A program made the translations under genes and the position numbers. The notes under the pieces were generated by a model. The model searched no databases and was not told the origin of the DNA. It was given only the letters and a program-made list of their open reading frames with translations. A DNA stretch of 64,000 bases. Source: Paramacrobiotus metropolitanus. Taxonomy: Eukaryota; Tardigrada; Eutardigrada; Parachela; Macrobiotidae. Location: the NCBI RefSeq assembly GCF_019649055.1, contig NW_026570237.1, forward strand, positions 1,302,001 to 1,366,000, in the 5' to 3' direction. The stretch's first letter is position 1, and each line of letters opens with the position of its first letter. Positions 11,601 through 23,400 of this stretch are shown here, piece by piece.

Positions 11601-12429
11601 CAAATTTGCTAATTATATTTTATTTCTCATTAATTGTAGCCCTTTGAAAGCTGAAATGCAATACAAACATACAGAACACAAATGTAAGTTCTACTTATCT
11701 TACAGCCAAAAATTGTATGAAAGCCAAAAATCGTACGGCTGAAAATTTTTTATAAATAAGCAAATGCTGACTCTTACTAAAAGAAATAATTTTTTAACAT
11801 TATGAATGCGTCCTATGGTTGAAACACACAATAATGATTTTCCAAAACAAGTTATCATGTGCTTATCGCAAATAATTACAAGTGTAAGCACCTCGATTTC
11901 TGCGTTGTCTGATGCACAGTTTTCTTCCTTCTCAGTGAAATTTTGTTATCTTCTGACGAGCGTAGAACCATCAAAACAGGATTTGACTGCCATGTAATTC
12001 TGAGAGCTGGGATGATAGTATAAATAAAAACAATTTTGTATAAGCATTAAGCACTTACAGGTACTTACTGGTCGGAATATCTATAATTTCGGGGCTGTCT
12101 GCGCGTGGCACAACGTCAGTTTGAGGACGCATGGACTGAGGGAGGTCTTCGAAAACGCATGGCAACGCATCGTATTTCAATCGCTTCTCCGTTCGTCCAG
12201 ACCCATCAGCGAGCGGCAACGCGAGGATATCTGAAGGGCGGAAGTGTCTGCTGCAGATCTTGCTGGTTGGAGAAGGAGTCCAGTCTTTGGCACGCAAAGA
12301 GCGCTCGATCCAGATCGGATAACGCGGATCGTTCGGATGCGGGAAATCGAAAAAGCACACGCTGCGCAAGGAACGCGACTGCTCCGAAGAAGGACACAAC
12401 AACACGCAGCATGCTGCAGGATCGGACAT
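1923..12429 (-). CDS. Gene A: THAP–PR/SET–C2H2 protein, interrupted by an insertion
   Basis: Nine exons can be placed: 12429–12069, 11250–6157, 6061–5951, 5892–5752, 5673–5308, 5234–4384, 4326–3280, 3213–2758 and 2675–1923. All joins have GT–AG ends and agree in phase. Domain order is one THAP, then ten THAP-like C2CH domains, a zinc knuckle, a PR/SET domain and about 28 C2H2 fingers. The PR and finger parts are open throughout. Exon 2 holds a 450-bp insertion (7637–8086) with in-frame stops, so the unspliced reading frame ends at about residue 1,320, before the PR domain. Without the insertion the protein would be about 2,900 residues. The family role is probably nuclear, as DNA-binding chromatin regulators; the target is unknown. 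It could be a recent pseudogene, or a THAP-only protein. Confidence 0.75.
2758..3213 (-). CDS. Gene A exon 8: four-finger C2H2 module
   Basis: The exon starts AHR after a tttcag acceptor and ends HMK before GTAGGA. It is 456 nt and phase 0 at both ends. It shows the recurring module order: CGLRF finger, CPEC finger, CPVC finger (short C-to-H spacing), then a final finger ending in a histidine just before the splice site. Confidence 0.8.
3280..4326 (-). CDS. Gene A exon 7: fused C2H2 module exon (ten fingers)
   Basis: 1,047 nt, phase 0 at both ends, from AHRKK to DLHLK. It contains ten fingers. Two modules that are separate exons in copy B (B exons 7 and 10) are joined here without an intron at about LIGRPEVQPDN, which suggests an intron-spanning deletion or recombination. 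Zinc ligands look intact. Confidence 0.8.
4384..5234 (-). CDS. Gene A exon 6: linker and first C2H2 block
   Basis: A low-complexity linker of about 80 residues rich in acidic, Ser and basic stretches (SKRTNKKRK may act as a nuclear localisation signal) is followed by seven C2H2 fingers. The acceptor is ttttcag. The donor reads GTTCGT, where B and E have GTTAGT. At 851 nt the exon moves the frame from phase 1 to phase 0, as in B, C and D. Confidence 0.8.
5308..5673 (-). CDS. Gene A exon 5: PR/SET domain
   Basis: The exon encodes a PR-type SET domain. Visible hallmarks are NWMKHVRFA, NLLVFSR and EELKVWYSKQYLE, which match the C-terminal core of PRDM proteins. The canonical SET NHS motif is absent, as in PRDM proteins generally. 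The two tyrosines of VWY and QYLE are kept. PR domains of this type can methylate histone H3 or act as protein-binding folds; activity here is not shown. The exon is 366 nt, phase 1 at both ends. Confidence 0.85.
5752..5892 (-). CDS. Gene A exon 4: zinc knuckle before the PR domain
   Basis: 141 nt. Splicing to exon 3 gives ALIYCDCCHKFLPTPCWLH, with C-x2-C-x7-C-x2-H spacing, then SLPKMLYLDVCDD. PRDM7, PRDM9 and PRDM11 carry a zinc knuckle just before the PR domain, and this has the same place and ligand pattern. The length of exactly 141 nt is the same in A, B, C and D. Confidence 0.8.
5951..6061 (-). CDS. Gene A exon 3: short acidic/proline linker
   Basis: 111 nt, phase 1 at both ends, between a tttcag acceptor and a GTGAGA donor. 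It encodes LALPFTAEEPVKE and PRCALDDALI. Homologous exons exist in B, C, D and (fused to the finger exon) E. The exon is symmetric, so skipping it would not change the frame. Confidence 0.7.
6157..11250 (-). CDS. Gene A exon 2: array of ten THAP-like domains
   Basis: The N-terminus carries SKKRSADSL (basic) and a degenerate repeat of about 71 residues. Five pairs of C2CH domains follow: type a (CCVPGC … W … C-x2-HF) and type b (C-x2-C-G … CENHF or CERHF). The first pair begins near residue 255 of the exon-2 frame. THAP domains are zinc-dependent DNA-binding folds related to P-element transposase. After the array comes an acidic tail ending ENGLPEDED. The fourth type-a domain is split by the insertion at 7637–8086. 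The total is 5,094 nt, and the 450-nt insertion keeps the frame but adds stops. Confidence 0.8.
7637..8086. mobile_element. 450-bp insertion inside a THAP domain
   Basis: Copies B, C and E have contiguous coding sequence here, while A has 450 extra bases. Removing them restores RCSVLWTPKARDVVCSRHF, the normal THAP sequence. The edges share CAT on both sides, a possible short duplication. ATTAATGTG at 7636–7644 and its reverse complement at 8051–8059 form a 9-bp inverted repeat. No transposase is encoded. It may be a short non-autonomous element; a good splice pair to remove it was not found. Confidence 0.6.
7730..7799. repeat. Three tandem GCGCACCTG repeats of 23–24 bp
   Basis: Units start at 7730, 7753 and 7776, each opening with GCGCACCTG and ending in an alternating GTGTACGCGC-type stretch. 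They lie inside the insertion in gene A. The alternating purine–pyrimidine runs could adopt unusual DNA structure. Confidence 0.75.
10796..11221 (-). repeat. Tandem duplication of about 71 codons at the start of exon 2 in gene A
   Basis: Two successive 213-nt units encode HEITCDEVKKETEDF and HEVTSDEVKRETDDS, each followed by SNF…LKAL…IPSAK. A third partial unit (VLPNFSHPNLKELLNN) follows. The other copies have one unit, so this is an internal expansion private to A in this array. Confidence 0.7.
11251..12068. other. Intron 1 of gene A
   Basis: AT-rich sequence of 818 bp between the first THAP exon and exon 2. No coding signal or clear repeat was seen. Confidence 0.6.
12069..12429 (-). CDS. 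Gene A exon 1: N-terminal THAP domain
   Basis: The exon starts MSDPAACCVLLCPSSEQ. The C2CH ligands are in CCVLLC and ICSRHF, with W between, and ALPCVFE resembles the AVPTIF box that closes THAP domains. The donor is GTAAGT. It is 361 nt, the same length as exon 1 in B, C, D and E. The start is the ATG conserved among A–D. A ttttag acceptor-like site lies 10 nt upstream. Confidence 0.85.
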
Positions 12430-13800
12430 CGCTCCGGTCCTAAAAATATGAAAATTAAAATCGACGAAAATTCAATCAGTTTATTAACATCAAATCAATT
12501 AAAACTATTAAAATCAATAATGGCAAGATAGGGACATCTCACTTGCAAGCATACATGAGAAGCATCTGAATTTTATCGACACACAGCATTTGCACCATGA
12601 GTTACAGTCTTATGCAGCCCCGACTTCTACCCTAGTACCTGACTATTGCGCAAGCCACAATTCTACAGAAATTCCACTTTTCTGAATTTGTACGCAGACA
12701 CTTACTTGAACTAGTCGTGCTACGACATACCACAACCAAACAGATCACAGTATACGTATTAACTGGTTCTCTACACGACAAAACTGTCAAGGTGCAAAAT
12801 TAATCCTTCAGCCAAAAACTGGAATTCGAACTCTGAGGATCCTGCTCAACCTGCGAAGGCTCCTCGCTTCTCAGCTCAACCGGAGCAGCAATCTCCACTC
12901 TGCGAGCAGTGCTGACAGCTTCCCAAAAAACACTGGAACCATCTGCACGGATAGAAAAACACGTTGCTCAGCTGTGATCGCTGGATAATAATCAGTAAAA
13001 ATGAGGGAGATGAAGATACCATAAGCACCAGTCCAGCTCTCACATTGCTGGTAGCAGCGGTACTGGAGATAAAACTCGTAGTGAAATAAATGCAATTTTA
13101 AAAAATCATAACGATATCATAAAACGCTCGAATCTTTCAAAAATCTATACAGAAACAATCCGAACCAATAATAAGTGCAAAATTAGCAAAAATAATAAAC
13201 CGAAAAATATTCAATGAAAGCAGAAATCAGCAGCTGCGTATGTATGTACACTCAGTACAGTACTTACTACTTAAGTAACTTAACCATTATAACACGCATC
13301 CGTGCAGCCAAAACTTTCGCTATGCAACTTCCTCCCCGGGGAGGGTGGCGTGGTTAACGTGGCGTGAAAATCAGCGGTAATACTTTGTTTTCTACGAAAT
13401 ACCTTTTGAATTTTTCTATCGAGGAATTCTTTACAAAATCGACAGCGTCTTTACATAAACACTGTCCCCTAGCATGTAGAAAACAAAGGCAACAACAGAC
13501 TAAAAGAATCCCTGAAATGCGTACTCACACCGATACCACCAAATGGACCCGTTAATGATTGCACAAACTAAATCAGTCTAAATGAAACAGCCAGTTGACA
13601 ACAGATTCCCATCAATAACCCACTAATATTTTGCTTGGAAAGTATTCACTTATATCCCCATGGTATCACAGAAGGTATTTAATACAAAAATATCAAAACA
13701 CAAGCCGATACCGAAGTGTAATATCAGCGAACAGCTTTCAAACCACAGTCGTTAACATGCCGCTATTCCAGCAGATGCGGATCAGAAAGTCCTGCAACGA
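12430..13800. other. Intergenic region between genes A and B
   Basis: The upstream region of A (12,430 onward) and the 3' region of B. It has an acceptor-like ttttag just before the A start codon (12,440–12,441) and the conserved element at 13,321–13,393. No other gene was recognised; ORFs here are short and without domains. Confidence 0.6.
13321..13393. other. Conserved intergenic element, copy 2 (downstream of gene B)
   Basis: About 73 bp shared with the copies near 26,207, 35,549 and 42,811. It contains CCTCCCCGGGGAGG, here a perfect 14-bp palindrome, then GTGGCGTGGTTAACGTGGCG and AGCGGTAATACTTTGTTTTCT-like sequence. It starts about 410 bp past the stop of gene B. It could be a promoter or boundary element, or a small RNA gene. 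Confidence 0.6.
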
Positions 13801-14457
13801 TCAGTATTCGTTGCTGTCGTCGGTCAATCCCGCCATCAATTCCCGATAACATTCCCGGCCAACCTCCTCATCCATCTCCATTTCGAAATCATCCACATTT
13901 GCCATTGCGTGCGCGGCAGCAATGTGCACGTCGAGATCGCCGTTGCACGTGAAACGTTCCGCGCACAGATAACACTTGACCGTCAACTCCGCATCATGGT
14001 GCGTAAATAAATGCAACTGCAAGGCGTTTTCATCCGGCAACTCCTCGTCGCAGACGCTGCATGGAAAGCCGGTTTTCGGACGCCAATGCTGTTCCTCCAT
14101 CACATGGCGCGATAATAAATGATAGAAGGGAAACGCTTCATTACACATCGCGCAGTCAAATCCACCGTTAACATTGTGCTTTTTCACGTGCTGATTCAGC
14201 TGAAGAAAATCCGCAAATGACTTCCGGCACACTACGCATTCATTAGGCACAAGCTCTTCTGCAACAGGTTCAGATAATTTCCCGTTTTCATGCTCTCTGA
14301 CGTGCGCCGCAAAGATACGCGATGACTGGAACGTTTTCTTGCAGATTTCACATTTCAGCTGATTTTTGTTGCTGTGAGCGAGCATATGCTGCTGCAGATC
14401 ATCATCACTCCCGAACACTTCGTCAGAAACCATACATTTCAGTGCCGGGTGATCAGT
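13801..14457 (-). CDS. Gene B exon 12+1: last C2H2 exon
   Basis: 657 nt ending in TGA. It encodes about six fingers (CEIC, CVVC, CAMC, CSVC, CYLC and a first finger whose second cysteine is Ser: CMVS), then an acidic tail GRECYRELMAGL. Acceptor tttgcag. Homologous last exons close C and D. Confidence 0.8.
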   Translation of the reverse strand, partial: TDHPALKCMVSDEVFGSDDDLQQHMLAHSNKNQLKCEICKKTFQSSRIFAAHVREHENGKLSEPVAEELVPNECVVCRKSFADFLQLNQHVKKHNVNGGFDCAMCNEAFPFYHLLSRHVMEEQHWRPKTGFPCSVCDEELPDENALQLHLFTHHDAELTVKCYLCAERFTCNGDLDVHIAAAHAMANVDDFEMEMDEEVGRECYRELMAGLTDDSNEY

Positions 14458-17400
14458 CTGCAAAGCAGCGAACAAATTATGGATAACTGAATCTATCCGA
14501 TTATCCGAAAGAAAGTGGTCTGACAAGAACAAACCTTCATGTGCGCCTGCAAAAGGGCACGCGAACGAAACTCCTTCACGCATTCAACACACTGAAAGTG
14601 TTTCTTTGAAGATTCAACCTTCCCAGCTTTTCGAGACGTCAGCGCTTCTTCACTGGAATCATCAGAAGACTCGGAGCTGTCATGGTAATCGGCGTGGTTA
14701 CCACATCGTGGAGTATGATGTCGCAGTGAAGCGAACCACTTGTTGCACATCGAACACTGCTCCGTCTGCAACCCGTGCGTGCTAACATGCTCTGCCAGCC
14801 AGCAAAATTCCTGGACAAGATTCAAACAATCCGTGTAGTTCCTTTCTGCGGACCGCCATGTCTTTCGGATGGATCGTTTCGATCTATCGGATACAACTTT
14901 AGCCGGGACATTCGCGCCAGGACGCTGCAGCTGGGCAACAAATTTCTTAAAAGACTCCGGGTGTTCGCGCCGCACGTGGTGTCGCAGATCACTGAGCCAA
15001 CGACTGCACACCGGGCATTTGCTGGTCGCTTTGCCGTGTGCGGTAACGTGATCGACCAACAATCTAAATTCTTCGAATTCTTCCTCACATTCGGGACACG
15101 ATTTGGTGTTGCTCAACTCCTCATCGCTGCATCCTTCGCTGCCATGCTGCAACTTGTGCAGCTGACACAGCAGCGCACGTCCAAATCGCAGTCCGCACTC
15201 GATGCATGTCACAGAGTCGTACATTAGTTCGTTTGAACGATGGGCCTGAAAAATCAAATTAATCTCCTGTAGCACAAAATAAACACCGCAAAAACAAAAA
15301 CACCCACTCTTATGTGCAAATCGTAGCTGCTGCGCGTGAAAAGCTGTTTTCCACATTTCTCGCACGGATATCCACCCCGTTCCCTCGCCTTGGGCGTGTC
15401 GTTCGTTGATTTTTCTTGTGCGACAAAATCCGCGAAATGTTCGTTATGGTCACGGCGGATATGGTCCCTCAGCGCGGCATACCACTGACCGCACACCGGG
15501 CATTTATCCGTGCGTCTTCCGTGCACAGCCACATGTTCTACCAGTTGCGTCACGTCTTGGAAAGATTCCCCGCACTGCGGGCAGTCATCCACATCCACCA
15601 CATGATCGCTCGAATCGTCCTTATCCGCATGCTGCATCCGATGCAGGTCGCATACAGCTTCGCTTCCAAACCGTAATCCGCAGTCGTTGCAAGTCAGATT
15701 CCCGTATTTCACTTCTTTCGCCCGATGACTCTACAAGTGCAACACTAATAACTATAAACTTCCAAGAAATCAGACTGAATAAACCAGAAATGGAAAGACA
15801 AACCGAAATGTGTGCAGATAAGCTGAAACGTGATGTGAATTCTTTGCTGCATTTCGGACATTTATGGAGATGCTCTGGGCTGCCTTCCTCACGCGATGAA
15901 CCATTTTCTATCCCGGATGTCGGCCGTTCGAACAGTTTAAAGTGGTGATCCGGATGATCACGCCTGGTATGCTTTTTCAGCTGACTATACCATTCTCCGC
16001 ATATCGGGCACTTTTCCGTTGGTCTCCCATGTTGGGCAACATGTTCCACCAGCTGACTCCATTCTGCGAAGATATCATCGCATTCCGGACATTCTCGGGT
16101 GTCACGAAGTGTTTGCAATGCTTCGGCATTTCCGTGCTGAATCTCGTGCAATCGGCACAGCATCTCACTGTTGAATCGTAGACCGCAATCGCTGCACGTC
16201 AAACTGCTATACATCTTGCTTGCCCGGTGAGACTGCAACATGAAACCAGCGAATTTTAAACTGTCTACAATTTCATGCCCCAGTACATACCACAACATGT
16301 CGGACAAAACTGATGCGCGAGTCAAACTGTTTGCCGCAATTTGAACACTTGTAGGAACTGTCCACGGCATCTCCGGCATCCAAGCCATCGCTTGTGGATT
16401 TTCGTGGCGTAAAAGGATTTTTATTGAGGTAATCCGGATGATCACGCCTGACGTGGACCGCCAAAGCCGAGTACCATTCGCCACACACTGGACACTTTTC
16501 CGTTGCTCTCCCGTGCTCGCTCACATGTTCAGCCAGTTCCTCTAGTCTTTCAAAGTTCTGATGACATTCGGGACATTCTGGTGTACCCTGAATGGTCTCC
16601 GCTGATTTTTCTTTTCCGTGATGTATCTCGTGCAATTGGCATACATCGTCGCTCTTAAATCGCAGACCACAATCGCTACACGTACGAGCAGCCAGTGCGG
16701 CGGAAGTGCGGTGACCCTAGAATGATAATAACCATTAATTCGGAAACTGCGAGCACCGTTTTTCGCCGATCTCTTACAAACAAACAAGCTGAAATAAAAC
16801 GAACTGTTATACTATACTACTTATACAATTGATCAAATTTCAACGAAGCGTTGTGAAATACTAGCTGACATACATTGACATGTCGGGCAAAAACGGCAGC
16901 TGATGCGAATTCCTTCCCGCATTCTCTACACTGATGAGGACCGTCTCCACATTTCTCTTTTGACCGGTACGGGCAATCAGGATGTTCCCGTCGAATATGT
17001 CCGTTCAATCCATAAAACCGTCGCTTACAAACCGGACACTCCTCCGTTTCCCTGCCGTGAATTTTGACGTGCTTCACCAGTGCCTCAAAGTCTTCAAATT
17101 CTTCTGCACATTCAGCACAGGCGGTTCTGCTTCGCATGTCTTCAGCTAATTCTTTGCTCCCATGTTCATATTCGTGGATGCTGCGCAAGAAGCCGGTGCT
17201 GAATCGCAATCCACACTGAACACATGTGACTTTGCGGAAGCGAACCAGGTGTCCAAGACGCGGTGTTTCAGGATGTTGTCGCTTCAGATGCATACGCAGA
17301 GAGCCCACCCAAAGGCTGCATTCGGGGCACTTCTGCGCGGCTACAGCATGCGTAACAATATGCTGAAACAGCCCAGCCATATCATCAAAAGTTTCATCGC

Positions 17401-20400
17401 ATTCGGGACATTTTTGCGTGCCGGAAATAGCGCGATAGGCTGTTGTATCATGGCTGGTCTTGTGCAAGACATACAAACTGTCTTTTGCAAACTGTAGCCC
17501 ACATTGCTGACACGTTGACCTATTCAAAGCGGCTCTTTTCCCATGACACTAAAATAATCACCGCGTAAAGATCATACTGTTTACGAGTGGAAAAAAAGTC
17601 AGATAACTAACCCTCATATGCACTATTAAGGAAAACGGTTGCGCGAATTCTTTCCCACATTCCGGACAACTTGTCTCGGCTAAATACTCCGGATGATGGC
17701 GTTCGATATGTTTTTTCATGCCAGGGTAATAGCCCTTGCAGACTGGACATTTCTTTGTTAGCTTTCCGTGCACATCCACGTGTTCCGCCAGTTTATCAAG
17801 GCTGTCGAATATCTCGCCGCATTCTGGACATTTTCGCGTAATTTTTATGCTATCGACACACTCCTTGTCTTGATGACCCAACTGATGTAACCGATAGAGG
17901 AAACTGCTGGCAAATCGCAAACCGCATTTATCGCAGTTCAAACCCCTCTGCCACAACTTTCTTCTTTGATATCCGGGATGGTAGCGGTGGAGATGCACGA
18001 GGACAGCGCCCGAACTGCAGGTCTCATTGCAGACCGGGCACTGCACAAGCGGAGTTCCATGCTCGTCGACATGTTTTAACAGAGCAGGAAATTCGTCAAA
18101 GTGTTTCGCACACTCAGGGCAATCTCGTTCAGACCCATCATCGCAACCCGTGTGATTGAACTGGTGCAAACGCAGCATATCTTCCCTCCGAAATCTCACG
18201 TTGCATTCTGAGCAAATATTGCGGGTGAAAAAATTCCGCGTTTTGTTGGTTCGTTTTGTTTTTGAAAGTAACGGTTTCGAGCGTGTGCGAGATCGATCGT
18301 CCGTCTGCCGGTAATCACCATCTACTGTCACTGGCAACGACGACCCGTTTTCTATCGGCAAATGGGACACACAAACAGCTTCCACGGGGGAACTCCCGTT
18401 CGCTTCATCGTTCCAAGGTACGGCTTCTGCCATATCGACATCGACATGATCATCGCACGGTAAAAATGTCCCATCAACTGCAAAAGAAATACTGCTCAGC
18501 AAAATCCCACAATCCTTTTCTTAATTACAGCGTTTCCGGACTAAATTTGCACCTCCATCCTCCGGTTCCAGTTTTATATCCTCAACTTCAGTTTTTCCGG
18601 GCCTGTCCATCACTTCTAAGTATTGCTTAGAATACCAGACCTTCAGTTCTTCGTGCGGCGCCACGGTCTTGATGGTGACAAAGACCACTTGCGATCCGCG
18701 CGAGAACACCAGCAAATTGCTATTTTGCAGGCTGTCCGCAAAGCGGACATGCTTCATCCAATTACACGCGTAATCCGACTCCAGCTCGTAATACCTGCGC
18801 TGCTCTTCCGTAACAGAAAAGTATAACGCCTTCTCGCTGTGACCCGGAGCCAGCGGTGCAATTAACGGTCCAAACACCGTGTGACGCGCAATCACTTCCT
18901 TCGTGAAGACGGCTTTTCCTAAACGAGTTAATAATTACACAAGTGACGACAACTGAACTCGCGCGTGAAAGATGAGATAGTTTACCAGTTAGCGAATCGT
19001 CGCAAACATCCAAGTAAAGCATCTTGGGCAAGCTCCCGACGGACAACGGAACAACTGGTTCATCGCAGACACTGGCTGCATGCAGCCAACACGGAGTAGG
19101 CAGGAATTTATGACAGCAGTCACAGTCTGCAACCACGCGTTGTGTACTATTACGAGTATCATACCAGCAACAAAAGGGCCGGCTATTTGTTCTTACACAT
19201 TAAAGCATCATCCGGGGCGCATCGCGGGGGCGAAGGAGGTTTCATCTCAACTGCCTCGTCTGTTGTAAACGGTATCACTGACGGCATGCCATGAACGGCG
19301 CCAACTGAAGCCATAAAACAGCATGTAACCTCCAATTATTTGCATTAGTTGTATATAAGTTCACATCACTGTATATTATTCATCGCAGGTACATTACACT
19401 ACTAGTACTTTCGTTTGATTTTGTGAATAATACCTAAAATACCTGTAATGATTACAGGTACTGCAGGTATTATTCACAAAATCAAACGAAAGTGACTCGA
19501 AAAGATATTAAAAGTCGACCACAACTCATAAAATTATAAAACAATTTTTTGAAAACAGATCAATTAAATCTACTCTATAGCTTATCGTAGACTCATCAAT
19601 AAATACATATTATCTCCAGCAATTTGGCAAAACAGAAGACCGCGCACCCCGCTTACCGCTCGTACAATGCTCATCTTCCGGAAGACCATTTTCGGCGATT
19701 CTCGACATTCTCAAGGGAACACAAACTGAATTTGTGACGTCTAGGAAAGCTGTGTCTGTGTCGTCAGCTTCCATGATCGAATCATCGTCTTCCGCTGCTT
19801 CGAATTCCCATGCGCTCTCACCGGCCGACATCGCACTTCTTTCTGCGTATACGCCATATTCGCTGCCAGTTTCGCTTTCATCGTCATCATCCGCTGTATC
19901 GACCTCCGGATCAAACGAAGAAAATTCGCCGGAACCATCAAATGATACTGGTGCCACCGCGTCAACAGAATCACCCTGCATGATCAGATCGTCCGCAACG
20001 CCCAGCAGACGAAGACATCTTTCCGACGGAACAGCATCGCTTCGCAACGTCAACTGCTGATTCCATTTACTCGCACGCACCAAAGTCAATTCACCCAACT
20101 GAAAATGATTTTCACACACCAATAACCCCGCCGAGAAGACGAAATCATGATTCCATTCGCGGCAAATCTCCACCCATTTCGTGCGCTGATCTTCATCCGA
20201 GGGGAACGAGAAAAATGTCAATATTTCCGATCGGACGCACTTCTCTTTGGCTGCACGCCACCAGCCACACACACAGCACCTGCGTACTGCACTAACCTCA
20301 ACCGGTTCACTCAAATCCAGCGGGCTGCGAAACTTTTCAACACACTGCAAAATAGACGGCACCGCATCTCTCTTCAACCAATGAGTGCGCGGTTGTTTCC

Positions 20401-23400
20401 CTTTTGATGTCTCCTCCATAAAATCCTCAGGGCAAAAATGCTTACTACACACTCGACTGTGCGGATCAGGCTTCCAGGAAATCGCGCAGCGAATCCGGTT
20501 CATCCATTCACGGAAGCGGGACGAAATGCCCAGGCCGGGAAAAACATGAAAGGTTATTTTCTCTTTTTTGCCCTCAACTTTGGCACGATTCCCACATCCC
20601 GGTACGCAGCATTTGTAGCCGCTGCCGCCCTCAGTAATTGTGCTGCTACTGTTTCGCACAACAGTGTCAGGCTTATTTAACCTGACAGGCAGCTTTGCAA
20701 ATGTTTTTTCCGTTGAAATCGCGTCGCTCTTCGGTACCAACTTGGTTTCTTTGCCGTCCTCTAACAGTCGTGTCAAATTATCCAACAAGAAATGGTTTTC
20801 ACACACAAGTGACTCTTTCGATACGGTCAAATGGGGATTCCACTGACGACAAGCGGTTAACCATGAATGGCGCAAGCGATCGTCATCCGGAAAGGGAAAG
20901 AAGTTCAGTCGCTCGGATGGAATAAGGTCTGTCTCGTCCAATGGCCGCCAACATCCACACACGCAGCATGTCCGAACGTTGTCCCTTTCCACTAACGCAT
21001 CTGTATTGACTGGAGTATGGTACTCTTCCAGACAATCCAGCACAGAGGGTGCGACGTTCAATCTCAACCTTCCAGCCTTCAGCGGTTCGTCCGGGGTTGT
21101 TTCGCAAAAATCTTCCGGGCGGAAATGTCTGCTGCATACGAAACTGTGCGTTATAGGTCTCCAAGAAAGGGAACACCGGATACGATTTGTCCATTCATTC
21201 CGATTCACCTTTGACCACTTAAAATATCTTAACCGTGCCGGAGGCGTTTTGTCCCATGTGAATTTCCGGCATCCTGGTACACAGCAAACAGGCTGACGTC
21301 GCATAATTTTGGTCTTCTTTTTTGGAGTTACAGTTGGTTCCAAATCTTTTGATTTGATGTATATGGAGAAGGAAAGGGAAGGAATTGCTGTCTGCGCCGC
21401 ATATTCCGCTTTGTTCTGCGCGTCAAAATGATTTTCACAGAGAAACCACGGTGTTTCCTCCGCAATCGCCGACCAATCAACATCCGTTCTTTGTGATTTG
21501 CAGAATTCAATCCATTTCTCCCTAATTTCGCCCAACGGTGCCCGGTAGAACTCCAGCTTCTCCGAGGCTTTCAGTCTTCGCTTTGATGGGAACGGACGCA
21601 GACCACACACCGCACAGCCTACTTTTCCCGCAATCATGTCGGCTGGTGTAAAAGTGCACAAAGATTCCATGCAGGAAAGCTGCGTGGGGAAAGCAGATTG
21701 GCGTAGACGCACAGTTGGTTGCGAATACATCATGCGATGCTTGATTGCCGATGCAGGAAAGTGTTCCGGACAAATTCTGGCACGGCCCTCGGGAACCCAG
21801 GAAGCATTGTATCGCACCATCCGCAACCATTCCTCATACCGTGCATTTGCTGGAGTGAGAAAATCAAAAAATTTTCCTACCCTAGGATCCCCCTTTTTTA
21901 AAACAGTTTCACATCCCGGCACACAACAGAAAACGCCTTTGCGCAGCAGCGAATTTCCATAGTCCGTTTTAGACGTCATCAGTTTCTGATCGGTGTAGTT
22001 GACGTCCAGGGAAAAGGGCAAGGACGGGATTGCTTTACTTTCACTAACCACAGAGCCTAACTCTTCTTCCGCTTTTCTGTACTTTTCTTCGAAATGATTT
22101 TCACACACAAACCACGGCGTATCCGCCCCAATGGATGTCCAATCGATGTCATCTCGCTGCTGACTGCAAAAATCCACCCATTTATTCCTTAATCCATCCG
22201 CTGCGGCACCAGGCGCGCGAAAAAACTTCAGCTTTTCTGATGCTTTCGGTGATATATCACCTGGCGGACGCAAGCCGCACACAGCACAACCGATTGCTCC
22301 GGCAGCCATATCTGCTGCGGTAAAGCCGCACAATGAAGTCGTGCACGACAGCTGACTGGGCAGAGCTGTTCTCGCGAGACGAGAGCCGTTCTTGTGGGAT
22401 TCGATCTCGGACTCGCGAAAATGATCACTGCAGATTCTCTCGCTGGAATCCGGAACCCACGACGAGTTGTAGCGCAATCGCCGTGTCCAAGTTTTATACC
22501 GCGGATCATTTGCTCCAACGAACTGGAAAAACAATACTTTTGCTGTTTTTGACGACTCCTGGCGGACATTCCGGCATCCCGGTACGCAACATGCTGCATT
22601 CACTGGCGACGGATGATCACGTCGCATATGAATGGACAAATAAATATACCAGTCTCCGCACACTGGACATTTTTCGGCTGCTTTCCCATGCTCACTCACA
22701 TGTTCAACCAATTCCTCCAAAGCTGCGAAGCGTTGATGACACTCAGGACACTCTCGTGTGTCCCGAAAACGATTCATTAATTCTGCGTTCCCGTGATGAA
22801 TTCTGTGCAGCCGGCAAACTGACTCAGAGTCAAACCGTAAATTGCAGTCGCTGCAGGTACGATTGGCCCAAAAGTTCTTAACTTTGTGGCTCTGGAACAC
22901 AGCAACCGCGAACTGTTCAGATATTTGCTGAAGAATTTCACAAATAACTCACTTAAAATTCCGTTCCAAGGAAGTAAAAAAAAAATAAAAACAGATCGAC
23001 TGCAGAAAAAATTAATTGAGTACCAACGAAGTAGTGCAAAGTAACTGACTTACCATCAAATGCGAGTGATAATGCGCCCGCGACTGGAATTCCTTCCCAC
23101 ATTGTGCACACCGATGAGGAGAGTGGCAATCCGGATGACAACGCCGAATGTGGTAGTTCAATGCGTGGAAACGTCGCTTACAAACAGGACACTCCTCCGT
23201 TGGTTTCCCGTGAATCTTCGTGTGTTTCACCAATGCGTCCAAGCTTTCAAATGGTTCTCCACACGCAGCACAAGCGGTTGTTCTTCGTAGATCTTCGGCA
23301 ATTTCTTTGCCTCCATGTTCATATTCGTGGATGCGGCACAATACATCGGTGCTGAAACGCAAACCGCATTGACTGCATGTAGGCAGCTCGTTTTCCGGCA

